From contig JBANSL010000014.1 in the NCBI GenBank assembly GCA_037127255.1, positions 2,048,501 to 2,112,500 of the forward strand: a stretch of 64,000 bases of DNA, read 5' to 3'. A program made the position numbers and the translations under genes. Positions 1 to 12,700 of this stretch are shown one piece after another (positions within the stretch are counted from its first letter, which is position 1; the number at the start of each line of letters is the position of its first letter). The notes under the pieces were generated by a model that made no database searches, was not told where the DNA came from, and was given only the letters and a program-made list of their open reading frames with translations. Origin of the DNA: Persicaria tinctoria (taxonomy: Eukaryota > Streptophyta > Magnoliopsida > Caryophyllales > Polygonaceae).

Positions 1-85
1 AATCAACTACCTTTTTTATCATACCAAAACGCACCTTTTGTCTTACCAACAGGGTCAGACTATCCTACCAATAAGTAAGGTTTAC

Positions 86-2251
86 CTTTTCCTCCGCATC
101 GTCTGCATCAGACTCACCCTTGGAACCCTCCCCTGCAACTTCTTTTACATGCTCCTTGCCCTTCACGTCCCCACCCATGTCTCCCTTCTTAATCTGTTCC
201 TCAGCCTGCACCACATTCTCTCCATTGTCCTTGCCCTGGTCACCCTCCTTTGGCTCCTCCTCAACCTTTTCCTCAACGTCCTCACCAGTGCACATGCCCT
301 GCCCCTTCAGATCAGAGTTCAACTCTTCTTTCTCCGCCGTGTTATCCTCAACGTTCTCTCCCTGCTTGCCCGACACCTGGTTATCAACATTCATCTCTTC
401 CTTCTCCTCCGCCTTTTCCTCAACCTTCTCAGCCTTCTCAACCACGTCGGCCACAACCTTGTCCAAATCTTTCTCAACATCCTTCTCAATGACATCGTCA
501 TCCAATACATCAACAAGATCCTACCAATTGCACATGTATGTCATACCATATGGATTAAAATGGTTTACCAACACACAAACATTATCTTACAAATTGCACA
601 TATGATGGAAAATGGAGCACATACCTTTCCCTTGCCGGTCCTCTCTGATAACGCCTTCTTGCATTCTCTAGAAACTGCAGTCACCTTCGCGTCGAGCTCC
701 CTAAACCTGGACCCCATCTCCACCATCATGCCCTTGAAGAGAGCCTCAACCTTTGCCACAATCCGGGCCTCCAAACCGACGCTCGACGCGTCTGATCTAC
801 ACTGGCTGATTTCCTGACTGGGTCCAGCAGTGGCATCCTCATGTCTCCGCTTATCTCTGCGGGCCCTCATGTGGTCGCCCACAATCTGATCAAAGAAGAC
901 GTCTGGAGCGTCTTTCTTGTACGATGAGTGGGGGTACGCATCTTTTTCCTTATGGGTGGGGTGAAAGATGGGCTCTGGCTTCGCCAGCAGAACGTGTTCA
1001 TCAATTGGGTCGTCGGCGGGGGCGTCCAGGCTGAGGAAGGACTTCACATTCTCGTATCGTATGTGCGAGTTTGGCGTTTCCCATCGCAGACACCTGGGGA
1101 TGATGGTGTCGTCGATGTTGCGGCCAAAATGATTCCCAATCTCAGGGAAGGTCTCGTACACCCACAACTGCAGATACAATATAGTAAGATATTAGAACGC
1201 AACTGCACACACATTTGGGTAAGCTCATATTACACATTTTGCATGACATCTTCATAGTATTGGTAAGATGGAAAGACACAGTTTGCAGGTAAACATCATA
1301 TATTTGGTAAGATAGAAATAGACTGTTGGCATGATATAATTGCCTATTCGGCATCCCACAGTCACACATATTCTAAAATGGCAAAGGTTCTGACTCTTTT
1401 TCATAACTTGGCTAACCTGAAAGGCCATGGGGAACCCGTATAGCGCGTACGTTGGCCTATCTTTCAGGTGAGCTTTTGCGGCAACCAAGTCCTTCAACGT
1501 ACCGGCCAGGCTCTCGTGTAGCCTCTCGTACACAAGTCGGCCCCAAGGGAAATCCAGAAACCGCGTCGTGTCCTCCAATAGCAGCTTAACCACCCACCCT
1601 CTAATTTTTGTCTTCTTCTCCAAGCCAAAAAGAATGCCCTCCACAATGACTAGGAGGGCAAGCTTGTACTTCCTCATTAGGGAGCCCGAGTCCGTCTGTT
1701 TTTCGTGCTCCCAAGCGCTCTCGACATCCTTTAAAGTTACCTTTTCTTTCTTGAAGAACTGGTAGACGGCGTCCTTGTGACCCCCCTCCATCACATCCCT
1801 AGGGGGTGGTACGCAGTTTAGCCCCGTTATCAATGCGAACTCGTGAAGCGAGAATCGCACGTGATGCCCTTGGATGGAGTACCACGTCTCGTGTTGCTTC
1901 CGGGTCTTCAGCTGCCACAGGAGGCAGTAGTGCACCAGCTGTGCGGCGAACTTGTTCCTCGACATCATCTTCACTATGCCTCTGAATTGGCTCTTTGTGA
2001 GGGCCTTCACATCATCACGATCGATGGCTAAGTCGAGTCCGTCCAGGAGGTCAAAACTGGAATGTGATAATGCCCTTCCACTGAAGTGGTCCTTCTCAGC
2101 CACAGCCAACACAGCCTGCAACAGATGTAACACTCTTAGGTCCCAAATTTTTTTCCCAACCATGACTACCAAAACAAGGGAACTATCTCAGTTTCCTTAC
2201 CCCCTGGCTGCTTGGTCCTGTCTTTGCTTTCCTCTTGCCGGCCTTTGTCAT
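86..2251 (-). CDS. DUF1985 protein of a Ulp1-type MULE (partial)
   Basis: I read four exons joined at GT-AG sites, all phase 0: 2251-2201, 2115-1417, 1167-625 and 520-86. A donor follows 86, so the gene continues off the left edge. The second exon is a DUF1985 domain, with LVHYCLLWQL, the core RFSLHEFALITGLNC and the end YALYGFPMAFQ, which runs across the splice into LWVYETFPEIG. The first exon is basic (KAGKRKAKTG), possibly a nuclear signal. The last visible exon is almost all Glu, Lys, Asp and Val, an acidic low-complexity linker. In plants DUF1985 usually sits before a Ulp1-like cysteine protease in captured-gene (Kaonashi-type) Mutator elements; the protease itself would lie outside the window. 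A further 5' exon (3339 to about 3194, starting MKAKQRERDRRP) may precede it. The exon model is inference from splice signals; the domain call is firm. Probably a transposon gene, not a host gene. Confidence 0.72.
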
Positions 2252-3193
2252 TTTTATGGTTATTGCACAAAGGGTTCCTGCAACACAATCACCACACACA
2301 TACATTCAGACATTCAGATCACCTCATCAGTCATACCAACAGTGTAATTTTATCCAACCAATAGAATATGATTTTCTTACCAACTCGGCTATCTTTTTAT
2401 GTCCTACCATATTCGAATTTCATACAAGTTTGGTTCATTTTACCTTCTTGCCAACCCAAGAGATAGCCATCAGTATTTCACCAACACCAATTAACCAACA
2501 ATTCATCATACATATAGGCATTTAACCAACAAGTAATTCACACATTAAGTTTCAAACATATAGCCAAACAACTACTCTGTCATACCAACATGTCTTACTT
2601 GTTTTCTTCTTTTTACCTCTTTCACAACACATCATATAGGCAATGAGATTATACAAAACCAAATCACCATTTATCCATCATATTTTGAGCATTTCATCAA
2701 ACACTTGGTGGGCACTTACGGTTTCAACATTAAAAAACCAATATTCCAAAAAATTCCTTCACCCCACTCGGCTTACCAGATGTTCAATTTTATCCTGCCA
2801 TATTCGTTACCCGGTCCTACGATATCTGCTACCACAATTTCAGACACAACCTTCGATCATCAGTCCTACCACATGTGCACATATACCCTACCGATTACCC
2901 CCAATCTTGTGGATTCCCTACCCATCCGACCCCCTCCTTGCCCTTTTGTCCCCAATTTCTTACCCAACATCACCTAACCCTTACCCATCCTTTTCCCGAC
3001 ACCCACAAACCCTAATCGCACCCACCTCCGCAAAATCGACTCACAATGTCACCCCTACCCCCTCCTACTTCATTCCTCCTCTACTGCTAGACATCTACCC
3101 CAAAATCGTCTCAAATCCTTCACAATAACCGCATGTAACCGCACCCCCAATACACCAATTTCGCAACTCAAACAAAATCTCCACAGTTGCTTA

Positions 3194-3339
3194 CCTTTCT
3201 CTTCGTCTTCAACCTTCTCCTTCCTCACAGGCGATGACTGATGGCCTTCTCCTTCGACGAGTTCGTCCTCCCTCTCTGTATCGCTTCTCCTTTCTCTCTC
3301 TGATGGCCTTCTGTCTCTCTCTCTCTGTTTCGCTTTCAA
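3194..3339 (-). other. possible 5' exon of the DUF1985 gene
   Basis: A short charged reading frame (MKAKQRERDRRPSERER...) ends at a good donor (AAAG/GTAAGC) on the minus strand. It is Arg/Glu-rich and the underlying DNA is partly CTCT microsatellite, so it may be untranslated leader. Between it and the next exon (2252-3193) is AT- and pyrimidine-rich sequence with recurring TACCAAC-like words and no gene that I can see. Confidence 0.3.
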
Positions 3340-3808
3340 ATGAAATTAAACCGTCTCTCTCCCTCCCTCGTTTTAATTTGATAACCCACTACAACCGGTT
3401 ACAAACAGTGGGAAATAACCGGCTGTTTTATTTGCACAAAATAGCCCGGCCATTTTGGCCCATTTTTTCACCCCTTGGCTATTTGTGCAAATATGCCCAT
3501 TTTTTAGGCTATTTAGTGCAATTTCCTCTATTTATAATGAAAGAGAAATATTTTTTAAAAAATATACTCAAACATATTCAAAATTGATGTCTACATGTTG
3601 ATAAAAATAAATCTAGTATTGTGGTAAAAAAAAATTGACATTTTTTTTTACCGAAAAATTGATTTTAGTGTGTAAAACTTTTTTTTTCCAGCTCAAATCT
3701 CATCCGTCCATCACAGGACACATGTCCTCCATCCGAATGCCTCTCCTACAGCCGAATCAGGGGAAACTTGCAAGAAGTTGCTTTTGCCACTGTAGTCTGA
3801 CACAAAAG
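3340..3808. other. intergenic, possible MULE end
   Basis: No gene. On the minus strand, 3530-3430 reads as a terminal-repeat-like tract with TTGCACTAAATAGCC and, further in, TTGCACAAATAGCC. The same kind of word occurs in the long terminal repeats of the MULE-like element at 46895-47860. It may be the right end of the element carrying the DUF1985 gene, but the other end lies outside the window. Confidence 0.3.
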
Positions 3809-4311
3809 TAGGGGTGTTATTCGAGTCGAACGAGCCGAGTAGTGAGCTGCTCATACTCGTCTCGGTACTGTTCAAGCTCAAGCTCGAGCTCGAGCTCGGC
3901 TCGAATTTTACTCGAGCTTAGAAGCAAGCTTGAATCGGCTCGCGAGTATTTGAACAAGCTCGAACTCGTTTTGCTCATTTTTTGCCGAGCCGAGCTCCAG
4001 CTCGTGAGCTCGTTCGAGCTCGTGTTATTGTTTTACCTTGTTTTTGCTGGAAGTTCGTTTCTGAGCTCGTTCTTGGCTCTTTTTTGCTCGTTTTTGGCTC
4101 GTTTCTGAGCTCGTTACTGGAGACACACGGGAAGAAACCCTAAAACTAAAGGTGAAAAAGCCCAAGGGCAAAATTGTCCGAATAATACGAGCTGCTCGTA
4201 CTCGGCTCGAGCTCGATTCGAGCTCAGGAGCCTGCTCGAACTCAGCTCGTTTTTCAAAGGTGAACGAGCTCGAGCCGAATCTGAGTGGCTCGTGTCCGCA
4301 TAACACCCCTA
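3809..4311. mobile_element. hAT-type MITE with GAGCTCG-rich interior
   Basis: A 503-bp element begins TAGGGGTGTTAT and ends with its exact inverse ATAACACCCCTA (12-bp perfect terminal repeats). It is flanked by a perfect 8-bp target duplication, CACAAAAG, at 3801-3808 and 4312-4319. An 8-bp duplication is typical of the hAT superfamily. The interior is packed with GAGCTCG/CTCGAGC words on both strands, so it is self-complementary; these may be transposase-binding subterminal repeats. No transposase is encoded, so it is non-autonomous. A related but decayed GAGCTCG tract lies at about 32430-32580. Confidence 0.9.
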
Positions 4312-4319
4312 CACAAAAG

Positions 4320-5446
4320 TGGGAAAATTTTGGCTAGTATCGATACTCATTGAGTATCCACCTAGTATCGATTTTTCCAATGTTCAAATTTTATATTGTA
4401 AAAACTCTTAGTATCTCCAACAGTAAAAAGCCGATAAAGTTGCTCTAACTCTTCTTCTCCCTTTCTCTTCTTTCTCAAACCTCCATTGAAAGTGAAATCT
4501 TCCGTATCTGGCCGGTCCTTCGGGACATGACATTAATATAATAGATAGATGGATAGATTTTGTTTTATTATTTTATTATATTTTTAATAGATTATAAATA
4601 TAATAAATGTAATTTTAGAATATTATATTAACATATTTCTTGATTTTATTAAATAAGGAGCGGTCATCCGCGAGTCGAACCGGAGATGTTCAGGTACTCT
4701 AAGACAGGGTCATTAGTAAAACTAAGATCGGATAAATTAAACTTTTCATAGTGACTAGCCCTACCGCTTCGCGGCCACATACCCCATAACCTAACTTTGA
4801 TTTGATCCTACGAAATAGTATACACCGCTTGACCCTACACACTTGATGATACCATTTGCTCAACGGTAACTTTTTTCCATACACGGATTAACATTTTTCC
4901 TACAATTTTAATCTCGCGCGAAATTTATTTTAGAATCAAGACTTTGCAAATGAATACTAATTGTATAAGATTCGGTCTACCAATACCTTAATTTCACCAA
5001 ATCCTTCGAAAAATCAAAATTGAAATCCACCAAATCCTAATTTTTTACGATATATTTACGAGTTTTTTAGGTAGAAATTTTAATTTAATGAGTAGAATAT
5101 ATATCAATCAAATATTGGTCGCATATATATATGACTAAATTTTAGAACTTAATCCGTGTTTTCGGTATGTAAACGTTTGATTAGTTAGCGTCAAAATACA
5201 TATATAGCAGCAGTTGCCAGTTATTTTAATATATGTATGATCAAAATATCGTCAAACATAGGGTCACAACACCGTCTTTTAGAGTTGTTAGGTATTTTTG
5301 TCTGAAAATTGTCTGTCGATACCGACTTATCAAGCCGACAAAATGTAAGTCAGTATTAATAGATTGTTTTCAGACAAATTTCCTTACCGACTATAAAAAC
5401 CAGTGTCGTAACCGTACACTCGGTGACAAATTTAACCCTCGGTTTT
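4320..5446. other. intergenic AT-rich DNA, no gene seen
   Basis: No supported gene. At 4505-4560 a GGTCCTTCGGGAC hairpin word is followed by ATTAATATAATAGATAGAT; read on the minus strand it resembles a Helitron 5' end (TCTATC... TATTA), but no matching 3' end was found. At 4661-4690 the word GAGCGGTCATCCG, next to a GTCGAACCGG tRNA-like stretch, is shared with 19254-19290, which suggests a dispersed, possibly SINE-like, repeat. Confidence 0.4.
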
Positions 5447-6230
5447 GTTAGATTATATTCCCCTAAGTGTTGTATTTGTATGTATGTAAGGCAGCTTCAG
5501 GTCCGGATTGAGACTAAGGCTTACAGATTGGGTCATGGCTTATACCCGAGACCATCTAGGTCTATATGGTTTGGGCTTAAGGTCCAAACCTAATGAGCCA
5601 GAGATCCGGTGTTGTAGCCGGCCCAATCTCATTGAGCTCCAACGTCTCGGTATTTGGTTCTAGGGTTGTCAGACGCTCCTCTTTAGCCCTTTATAAGCTA
5701 TAGAGCTCCACTGTTCACCGTGTGCTCTCTCTCGCCGAGTGGTAAGTTCCACAAAACCCTAGAAGGCTCTCTCCAGGCGTTCAACTCTCTGGTGGCCTAG
5801 GTTGGTGACTTGAGGATCCTTGCTATTCAAGGTCTTCCAAGGAGCTCCATTGCTTGTCTGAAGCCGGCATCTCAAGACTCTATCCTTGAAGGATCAGTTC
5901 AGCAACATCCATGGAGATTCGAAGGGAGTTTCACTATTTCCTTTAATCTTTGTTGCTAGTTGCCTTACATTCTGTACTCCTTAGGCTTATAGTCTTAGAT
6001 TGCCCTTCTGTACCCAGATTGATCTTATATAGTGGATTTAGGTCGGGTCTCGACTCATGAGGTCCCGCGGATATAGGTGCAATACCCGAACCGCGTAAAC
6101 AATCTCCTGTGTCCCTTGTTTTTATTTTGGTTTTGATCGTTTTTTGGTTTGCTTCCGTTGTATTTAATCGTTCGTATTTGTTACTCAAACTCGATAAAAC
6201 GATTTCAGGTTTAATTAAGAAAGCTTGTTA
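5447..6230 (+). repeat. possible LTR fragment
   Basis: The stretch starts TGTTAGATTATATTCCCC and ends in a T-rich tract (GTGTCCCTTGTTTTTATTTTGG, then TTGTTACTCAAAC) of the sort seen near the 3' end of Copia LTRs. It also has TATAAGCTATAGAGC and CTCTCTCGCC in mid-element. I see no primer-binding site, target duplication or second LTR, so it is at best a solo or broken LTR. Confidence 0.3.
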
Positions 6231-8014
6231 TAAATAACTAACAAATCGGGTCTTAAATTGGACAAACTAACTAATCAAGCTATAGCCCTAGCTAGTGTTG
6301 TAAAGAGAGAAGAAAGAAACTCAAGAAATTAAGTCGTCCATTTTATCATAATAATTCACCAACATATCTATCTTGTACGCACTTTATAGGACCTTATTAC
6401 TTCAGTCAAGGTAACTGCATTTACTGGTATACCAAACTGTTATAAATAATTAGAGGTAATGGTGCCAAATAGCATACATCTGAACATATTTATGTATTGT
6501 TTTTCAATTTTGCAAAACTAGGACACATCCATGAAATTTTGCAAAAATATGTAGGTCATTTCACTTGCTATTACAGGTTGTAAAATCAAAAACAAAAGAA
6601 AAAAAAAATATATTGTACTAAAAGATTAATCCCCTACAATTTGAAATGCCCGAGGTGGGATATAAAAATAGGCCCTCTTCTACTATTTTTTTAAAATAAA
6701 TTTTTCTTTATCATTTCATTTCTTTATTTTATTTTTGTAGATATCTTTTTATATAAAAAAACCTTCAATATGGGTAGTTTTAAATAAAAAAATTATTTGT
6801 AATTTTGGGTAATTATTATTTTAGAAAGGATTTGTGAAAATCTAAATTTTATGTTTAAAATATAAAGTAGCACAAAAGAAAATAAAATAAAATTATTAAA
6901 TGAAATTTTGGAGGGAAAAAATAAAACAAAATTAATGAATAGTAAGGGGACTAATGGGAAAGAAGGAATTTTTTATTTTTTTTGAATAAGAAAGAATTTG
7001 GCAGTTGGCAATTCCAACTAGTCAAGAGTATTCTTACGGATGATACTACACAAAACTGCATTTGAGGGGTAGTTCAAGCCGGAGAAAACGAGAATTTTAC
7101 CAATCCACTATAATGATTATATTTTAGATACTTTTACCGATAAAAAAACATATAAATTTGAGCCCCTTCAAATTTCGGATTTGAGACGGAGGCTTGTTTA
7201 GCCTTTCCTAAGTCCGGCCCTACATTTAAATATCGAAAATTTAAACTTTAAAGCTACCCTTGAACTACCCACAACGACCAAAAATATTGAAAACAAAAGG
7301 TTAATTAATTAGTTGGTTTACTTGGGTATATATACTGTACTAAAAATCACTCCTAGACGGCGCTAGACGACCCCCCTCCACCTAGAGTTAGACGGACCCC
7401 TAGACATGTTTAGGCAGTCGCTTTGACCGTCTAGGTGCTAGATAACCTCTCACCACCTAGGATCTGTCTAATTTTTTTAGAACATTGGGTATATCGGTAT
7501 GGACGGTATATGTTTTGGCCACCATGTGGTTTACTATAGGCAGTGTCACTCTAACTATTCCTCTAACAAAGGTGATTAACAACTTGGGCAGTTAGCTATA
7601 CCTAATTATATCACTCTCTACTTCTCTAGTGATAACAAACATAAGTACTAACACTTGTAAAATTGTTGAATATAGTTGTGGTCTCCGATACATCCAACCA
7701 AAATCCTACACTGTGCAATTTGACCCTATACAAGTTGTGCATTATTGGCATTTATGATATTGTTGAGTTTATAGATATGTGTCATACTCTCTTTACCTAT
7801 CTATGCATCCCAATTAGTTTTTGCCAAATTTTTGGGATAAATATGATCGGATCATATATACAAACTAGGTATCTTAGAGAGGTGTGAAGTAGTGAATTAA
7901 GTGATGCCTATGATTTTAGGGACTTCATTATGTATATGATCGGAATATCTTAACAGCTAGCAAGAGGCAAATTTTACAGCTGATTATATTACTAAATCAA
8001 AAGGGACTTGTAAT
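6231..8014. other. intergenic AT-rich DNA with a decayed MITE
   Basis: No gene is supported. About 7350-7480 holds CTAGACGG/CCTAGA words and ends TTTTAGAACATTGGG, like the tail of a common plant hAT MITE. The rest is A/T-rich without structure I can name. Confidence 0.4.
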
Positions 8015-8414
8015 TAGACCTGTTAAACGGGTCATTTGGGTCGGGTTCGGGTAAGTCACTTCGGGTCTCAGGTAAAACGGGTTCCGGGTATTTTCGGGTG
8101 GACTCGAATCCGGGTTTGACCGGATTTCGGGTCATTTCGGGTTTGTCAATTTTTTCTTTTTTACATTAAAAAATCAAAATTTGATAATTTTACGATAAAT
8201 TTTAATAATATATATATATATAATTATATAATTATAAATCAACCGGCTAAATCGGGTCAAAATTACCGGGTCGAAACCCAGGTTACCCCGAAAATTTCCG
8301 GGTCTCAGATTCGGGTCGAAAAAAAAATTCCGAACCAAAATTTCCGGGTTCGAATCGAAAATTTTCCGGACATTCGGATCGGTCACCGGATCAGGTTGTG
8401 TTTTGACAGCTCTA
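8015..8414. mobile_element. hAT-type MITE with GGGTCGGGT interior
   Basis: A 400-bp element begins TAGACCTGTTAAAC and ends GTTTTGACAGCTCTA; the ends are imperfect inverted repeats. It is flanked by a perfect 8-bp duplication, CTTGTAAT, at 8007-8014 and 8415-8422. The interior is rich in GGGTCGGGTT/CCGGGT words on both strands. No coding capacity. Confidence 0.87.
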
Positions 8415-8544
8415 CTTGTAATCTATCAGTCCTCTTTTCTTATAGGATGTTTTGTAAAATCATCTATTTGGATTTTGGAGGACGAAGGAGGAGCTTTGCT
8501 TTCCAAATACATCCTTCTTCTTAATTCTTATATACTGTACAGAA

Positions 8545-8767
8545 GGGGGTCATTTAGGAGGCTATAGATATAGGTTATATACATGAACTTTGAGATTTTG
8601 TATACATTTGGTCCTTTCTTTAATAAATTTGTTAAATATGTGTTACATAATTACATGAAATCAATGTATTTTTGTATTAATGACATGAGTTAGGTTATAT
8701 ACATGTAATTTTTTGGCATTTATTTTACTAAAAAGTAAAAACTTGAGTTTTTTTGTTCTCAAAAGTT

Positions 8768-8807
<40 letters not shown>

Positions 8808-9350
8808 TTTTCTTAAAGCAAAACATATTTATGCCATTTCGTTGGAAAATAGAAAGAGTTTTTTATTATAAAAAAATATTTTTTAAAAAATATATTTTTA
8901 ATATAATACTCACTTTATTAATTAAAACTTATCGTTTACTATTCATGCACGCTTTTTTAGAATGATAAAAACTATGTAAAATAGTAGTAACGTACATTTT
9001 TTTACATTTGTTTTTATAAATTCATACTTAATTGTACTAAGTATGACATTATTTAAAAAATTATTAAAAAGTTAATATTTTATATAGTTTTTAACACCTA
9101 AAAAAGCGTGCATAGATAATAAACGTCAAATTTTAATTAACGGATGAAGTATAATTTTTTACTTTAGTAAAACAAATATCAAGCAATTACATGTGTATAA
9201 CTTAACTCATAATATTAATATACAAAAATACATTGATTAATCATTATTTAACACATATTTAACGAATTTACTAAGAGAATGGTCAAATGTGTACATAATG
9301 TTCAAAGTTTTCAATGAATAAAAATAAAGTTTAGAGACTCATTTAATCAT
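8545..9350. repeat. foldback repeat with nested Stowaway-like core
   Basis: The left arm (about 8570-8750: TTATATACATGAACTTTGAG, GTTAAATATGTGTTA, TCAATGTATTTTTGTAT) recurs inverted in the right arm (about 9170-9310), so the two can pair over roughly 180 bp with mismatches. Between them lies a smaller inverted pair around ACGCTTTTTTAG/CTAAAAAAGCGTGCAT, the inner sequence of Stowaway-like MITEs elsewhere in the window. An (AT)n run is at 8769-8802. Confidence 0.6.
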
Positions 9351-9633
9351 TTGGTCAAAGTCCATTAATTATAGGTGGATTTTACCCCATTTTTATTAGG
9401 TAATCTTATTAACTTAGTAAAGTTAAATTATTGTGATCATAATTCATAACCCATTAATGATCGATTCCGATACAGATCTATAGGTGTATATGGAGAATTT
9501 TATCCATATATATAAGCATATATATATATCTACCAATATATACACCTAATGCTTGACATGACCATACACTCATACACACATGGAATATCTCCTATTTTTA
9601 AATAATAAATAAATACCGACACTTATTAATCTC

Positions 9634-9641
9634 TATAAATA
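9634..9641 (+). promoter_or_regulatory. TATA box of the BAHD gene
   Basis: TATAAATA lies 74 bp before the ATG at 9715, with AT-rich sequence upstream. This is a normal plant core-promoter distance, implying a leader of about 45-50 nt. Confidence 0.6.
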
Positions 9642-9714
9642 CCAACTCCATTTCCGATTAAAAAAAAAACCACACTCAAAACCCAAAATCCATTTTTTCG
9701 CCTTATAGCTAAAC

Positions 9715-12700
9715 ATGGGAACCGTCTACCAAGCGCCGGAAGCGCGTCGGGTCGAGGACCTGAAGGTCACGCGCCACCGCACTTCCCTCATCTTCTCGCC
9801 GGAGCCGGAGGCGGGCGAGGAGAGGGCGGCGCTGTTCCTCTCGAACATCGACCAGGTGCTCGACTTCGACGTGCAGACCATCCATTTCTTCGGGCCGCAC
9901 CCGGACTACCCGCCCGAGGTGGCGGCCCGGAAGATAGAGCTCGCCCTCGAGAAGCTCCTCGTCCCCTACGGGTTCCTCGCGGGCCGGATGAGGCTCAGCC
10001 CGGAGAAGGCCCGGCTCGAGTTCGAGTGCAACAATGCCGGGATCGGGTTCGTCGTGGCTAGTAGCGAGTGCACTCTTGAAGAGATCGGCGACCTTGTTTA
10101 CCCGAACCCGGGCTTCGAGGATCTCATTACCCGCCGCCTCGGGTCCGGGTCGGACCACCCGCTTTGCATTGTTCAGGTAATTACAGTATATATTTTCTCT
10201 GTTTATTTTTATTTGTCGTTTCTGAATCATTATTTATGTGTAATATATGAGTTTTTTGGGTCATTATTTATGGCTATCTATTTTTCCCCTAAGATTGGGG
10301 TTAAAAAAAAAACAAAACAAAAAAGATGAGCATAATTTTTTATTATTATTATAATAAAATAATTTTAGGGTCGGATAGACCCGGCCAATAACTCAAGATC
10401 GAGGCCGACAACGTCAGCAATGTCGAACCGTCTAAACCTACAACGAAATAAATAGAAAAGACAAAGATAATTTTGGTTGCAAATTGTGAAAATGATATAA
10501 TTTGAATAAAAAGTTTAGGAATGGGTGGAATAAATCTCTCACTTTCAAGCTAGCACATGATTAATACTCAAAAAAAAAAATCCTTAATATGAAGAATAAA
10601 AAAAATTGAGGGAGTGAATCTCTCACTTCCAAATACATGCTTAATTGTTTGATATTAAGAATAAAATGGAGGGGAGGAAAGTAAATTTAAATCAGGATGG
10701 AAAATGAAAAAGTATGTCAATCTATCTATCTACTATCTATCTATCTATTATCTATCTATTAATATTACTAATTCTGCTAGCATTTTGCTGACGTGTCACA
10801 CCCATAATTAAAGTTGAATTTTTTATTCAAATGGTATTTTTTTATTGGTCAATATTATTGTTGAAATTTTAAAATATCTATTTCCAGATTTCCTTCCTAT
10901 TTTAAATATACTGTATTTGTTTTTGGATTGAGGAAGGAAATCTGGATTAACGTTTACTAATATAGTTTGATAATTTGGTTTACGAAATAAGAATAAAATG
11001 AATATATATTACATGTGTATCGATATGATTTCTTATATATTATTTTATTTCTTTTATATAATTACCCATTCTTACCTCACTATCTCATACATAAGTTATT
11101 TATAATATATTATAATTTATGATATCTTAAAAAAATTTAATACAAAACATTTGTATGAAAAAATATATACTTTATTAAAAAAATTATTTAGCATAAGTAT
11201 ATGAAAACTTATATTTTCTGTTTGTGGTTTTATCCTAATGATAATAATTATATATGTATTTCAAAGTATATTAGGTGGTGTGTTTGAGTTTTATTACTAC
11301 TTTACCTTATTAAATTATTTTCAAAATTTGTATTGTATCTCTTTGCAACTAATTTATAAATTAAAAAAAAATTACTTTATAAATATTTTGTTGTAAAAAA
11401 AAAATATTAATATAGTATTAAATAGATATGTAGAATAATTTTCAAATTGAAATGGATCAAAATCGCGTGCCTTCAAGGCACGGGCATTACACTAGTTAGG
11501 ACTAAAATTATGATTAATATTACCTCCATTAAAAAAAGTATCATCTTTTAAAGATTTGCAGATTTTTAAGTAATAAGAATAAAATTAATAAAAAAAATAT
11601 GTTTATACATATAATATAATCATTATAAATCGTAAAATGGATTATATATGTTTAAATAATATACATTAGCTAGCTAATATAACATTTCAATTTTCATCAA
11701 TTTGGTTAAAAATTGTGTTTGTTTGGTAATTAATGTGTTAACCTTTATTAGCGTCCACAGAAAAGATGGACACACAATCACCACATGGTTAGATGTAATG
11801 GTTATTTCCCATAATGTAGGTGTACATTAAATAAGTACTTACATGCCCGACTAAATTAGTCTCAACACATGAATCGATTACCCATTTTTGTTAGATCAAC
11901 TTCCAATAGCTATTTATGTGATTTTCATAATAAATGCTCCTATTAAAAAAAAATGACAAAAAAAAAAAGCAAAGTAAAAAAAATGACTTGGGTTTAAAAT
12001 TGCGCTAATATAATTAAGGTTAAAAAGTACGAAATTGCACATGCACTTCTCTTTCAACGACTTGTTTTCCGAGCGCAAAACCAAGTTGACCATACAAGAT
12101 CAATGGATTTCATCCTAAAATCAATTGATATTAGAAAGAGTAACCCACCAACTTATATGTAATGTTTGAATTTCTTATATTATCAACGTAGGATACTCAT
12201 TTCGCCCTCAAATGCAACAAGTGTGTAACTGTCTATCACGCAATATCAGCCAGTTGCACTTGACAATCTTCTGCTTTAAGACCGGCTAGTCCATTAGACT
12301 AGAAATCCGGACTACACCGCTCTAATACCATATTAAATTCCGGTGGGTCATATGACATTAGGGTCACACATCCAAATGCATAATGTGCCAACCAAGTCGA
12401 GCATACAATGGGGATCCACCATTTCACATCTTTCACAAAATGTGACGGGAGGTCGTGTTGGGTTTATTTTATTTTTGTTGTTATAAGGTCGAGATCCACT
12501 ATTCTAACACAAAATAGTAAGTTATTGTATAAGAACCTCTTCCGTTTTCCCCTTATATTTTGTGTTACCTTTAACACCCACACCTATTTGGAATGTCTAT
12601 ATTTGAATGAGAAACATTTCAAATCAAGGGAGAATTGGAGAAAGGTGAAGATAGCTGCCCTTGTGGCTATGAAATTAATTAGAAGCTATCCACCATTAAA

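Noticed and set aside
38..817. 259-codon plus-strand open frame
   Set aside because: It lies opposite the Glu/Lys-rich exon of the DUF1985 gene; its Leu/Ser/Phe-rich content is the complement of that bias.
4505..4560. Helitron end on the minus strand
   Set aside because: The TCTATC...TATTA start and a small hairpin are suggestive, but no CTRR end with hairpin was found.
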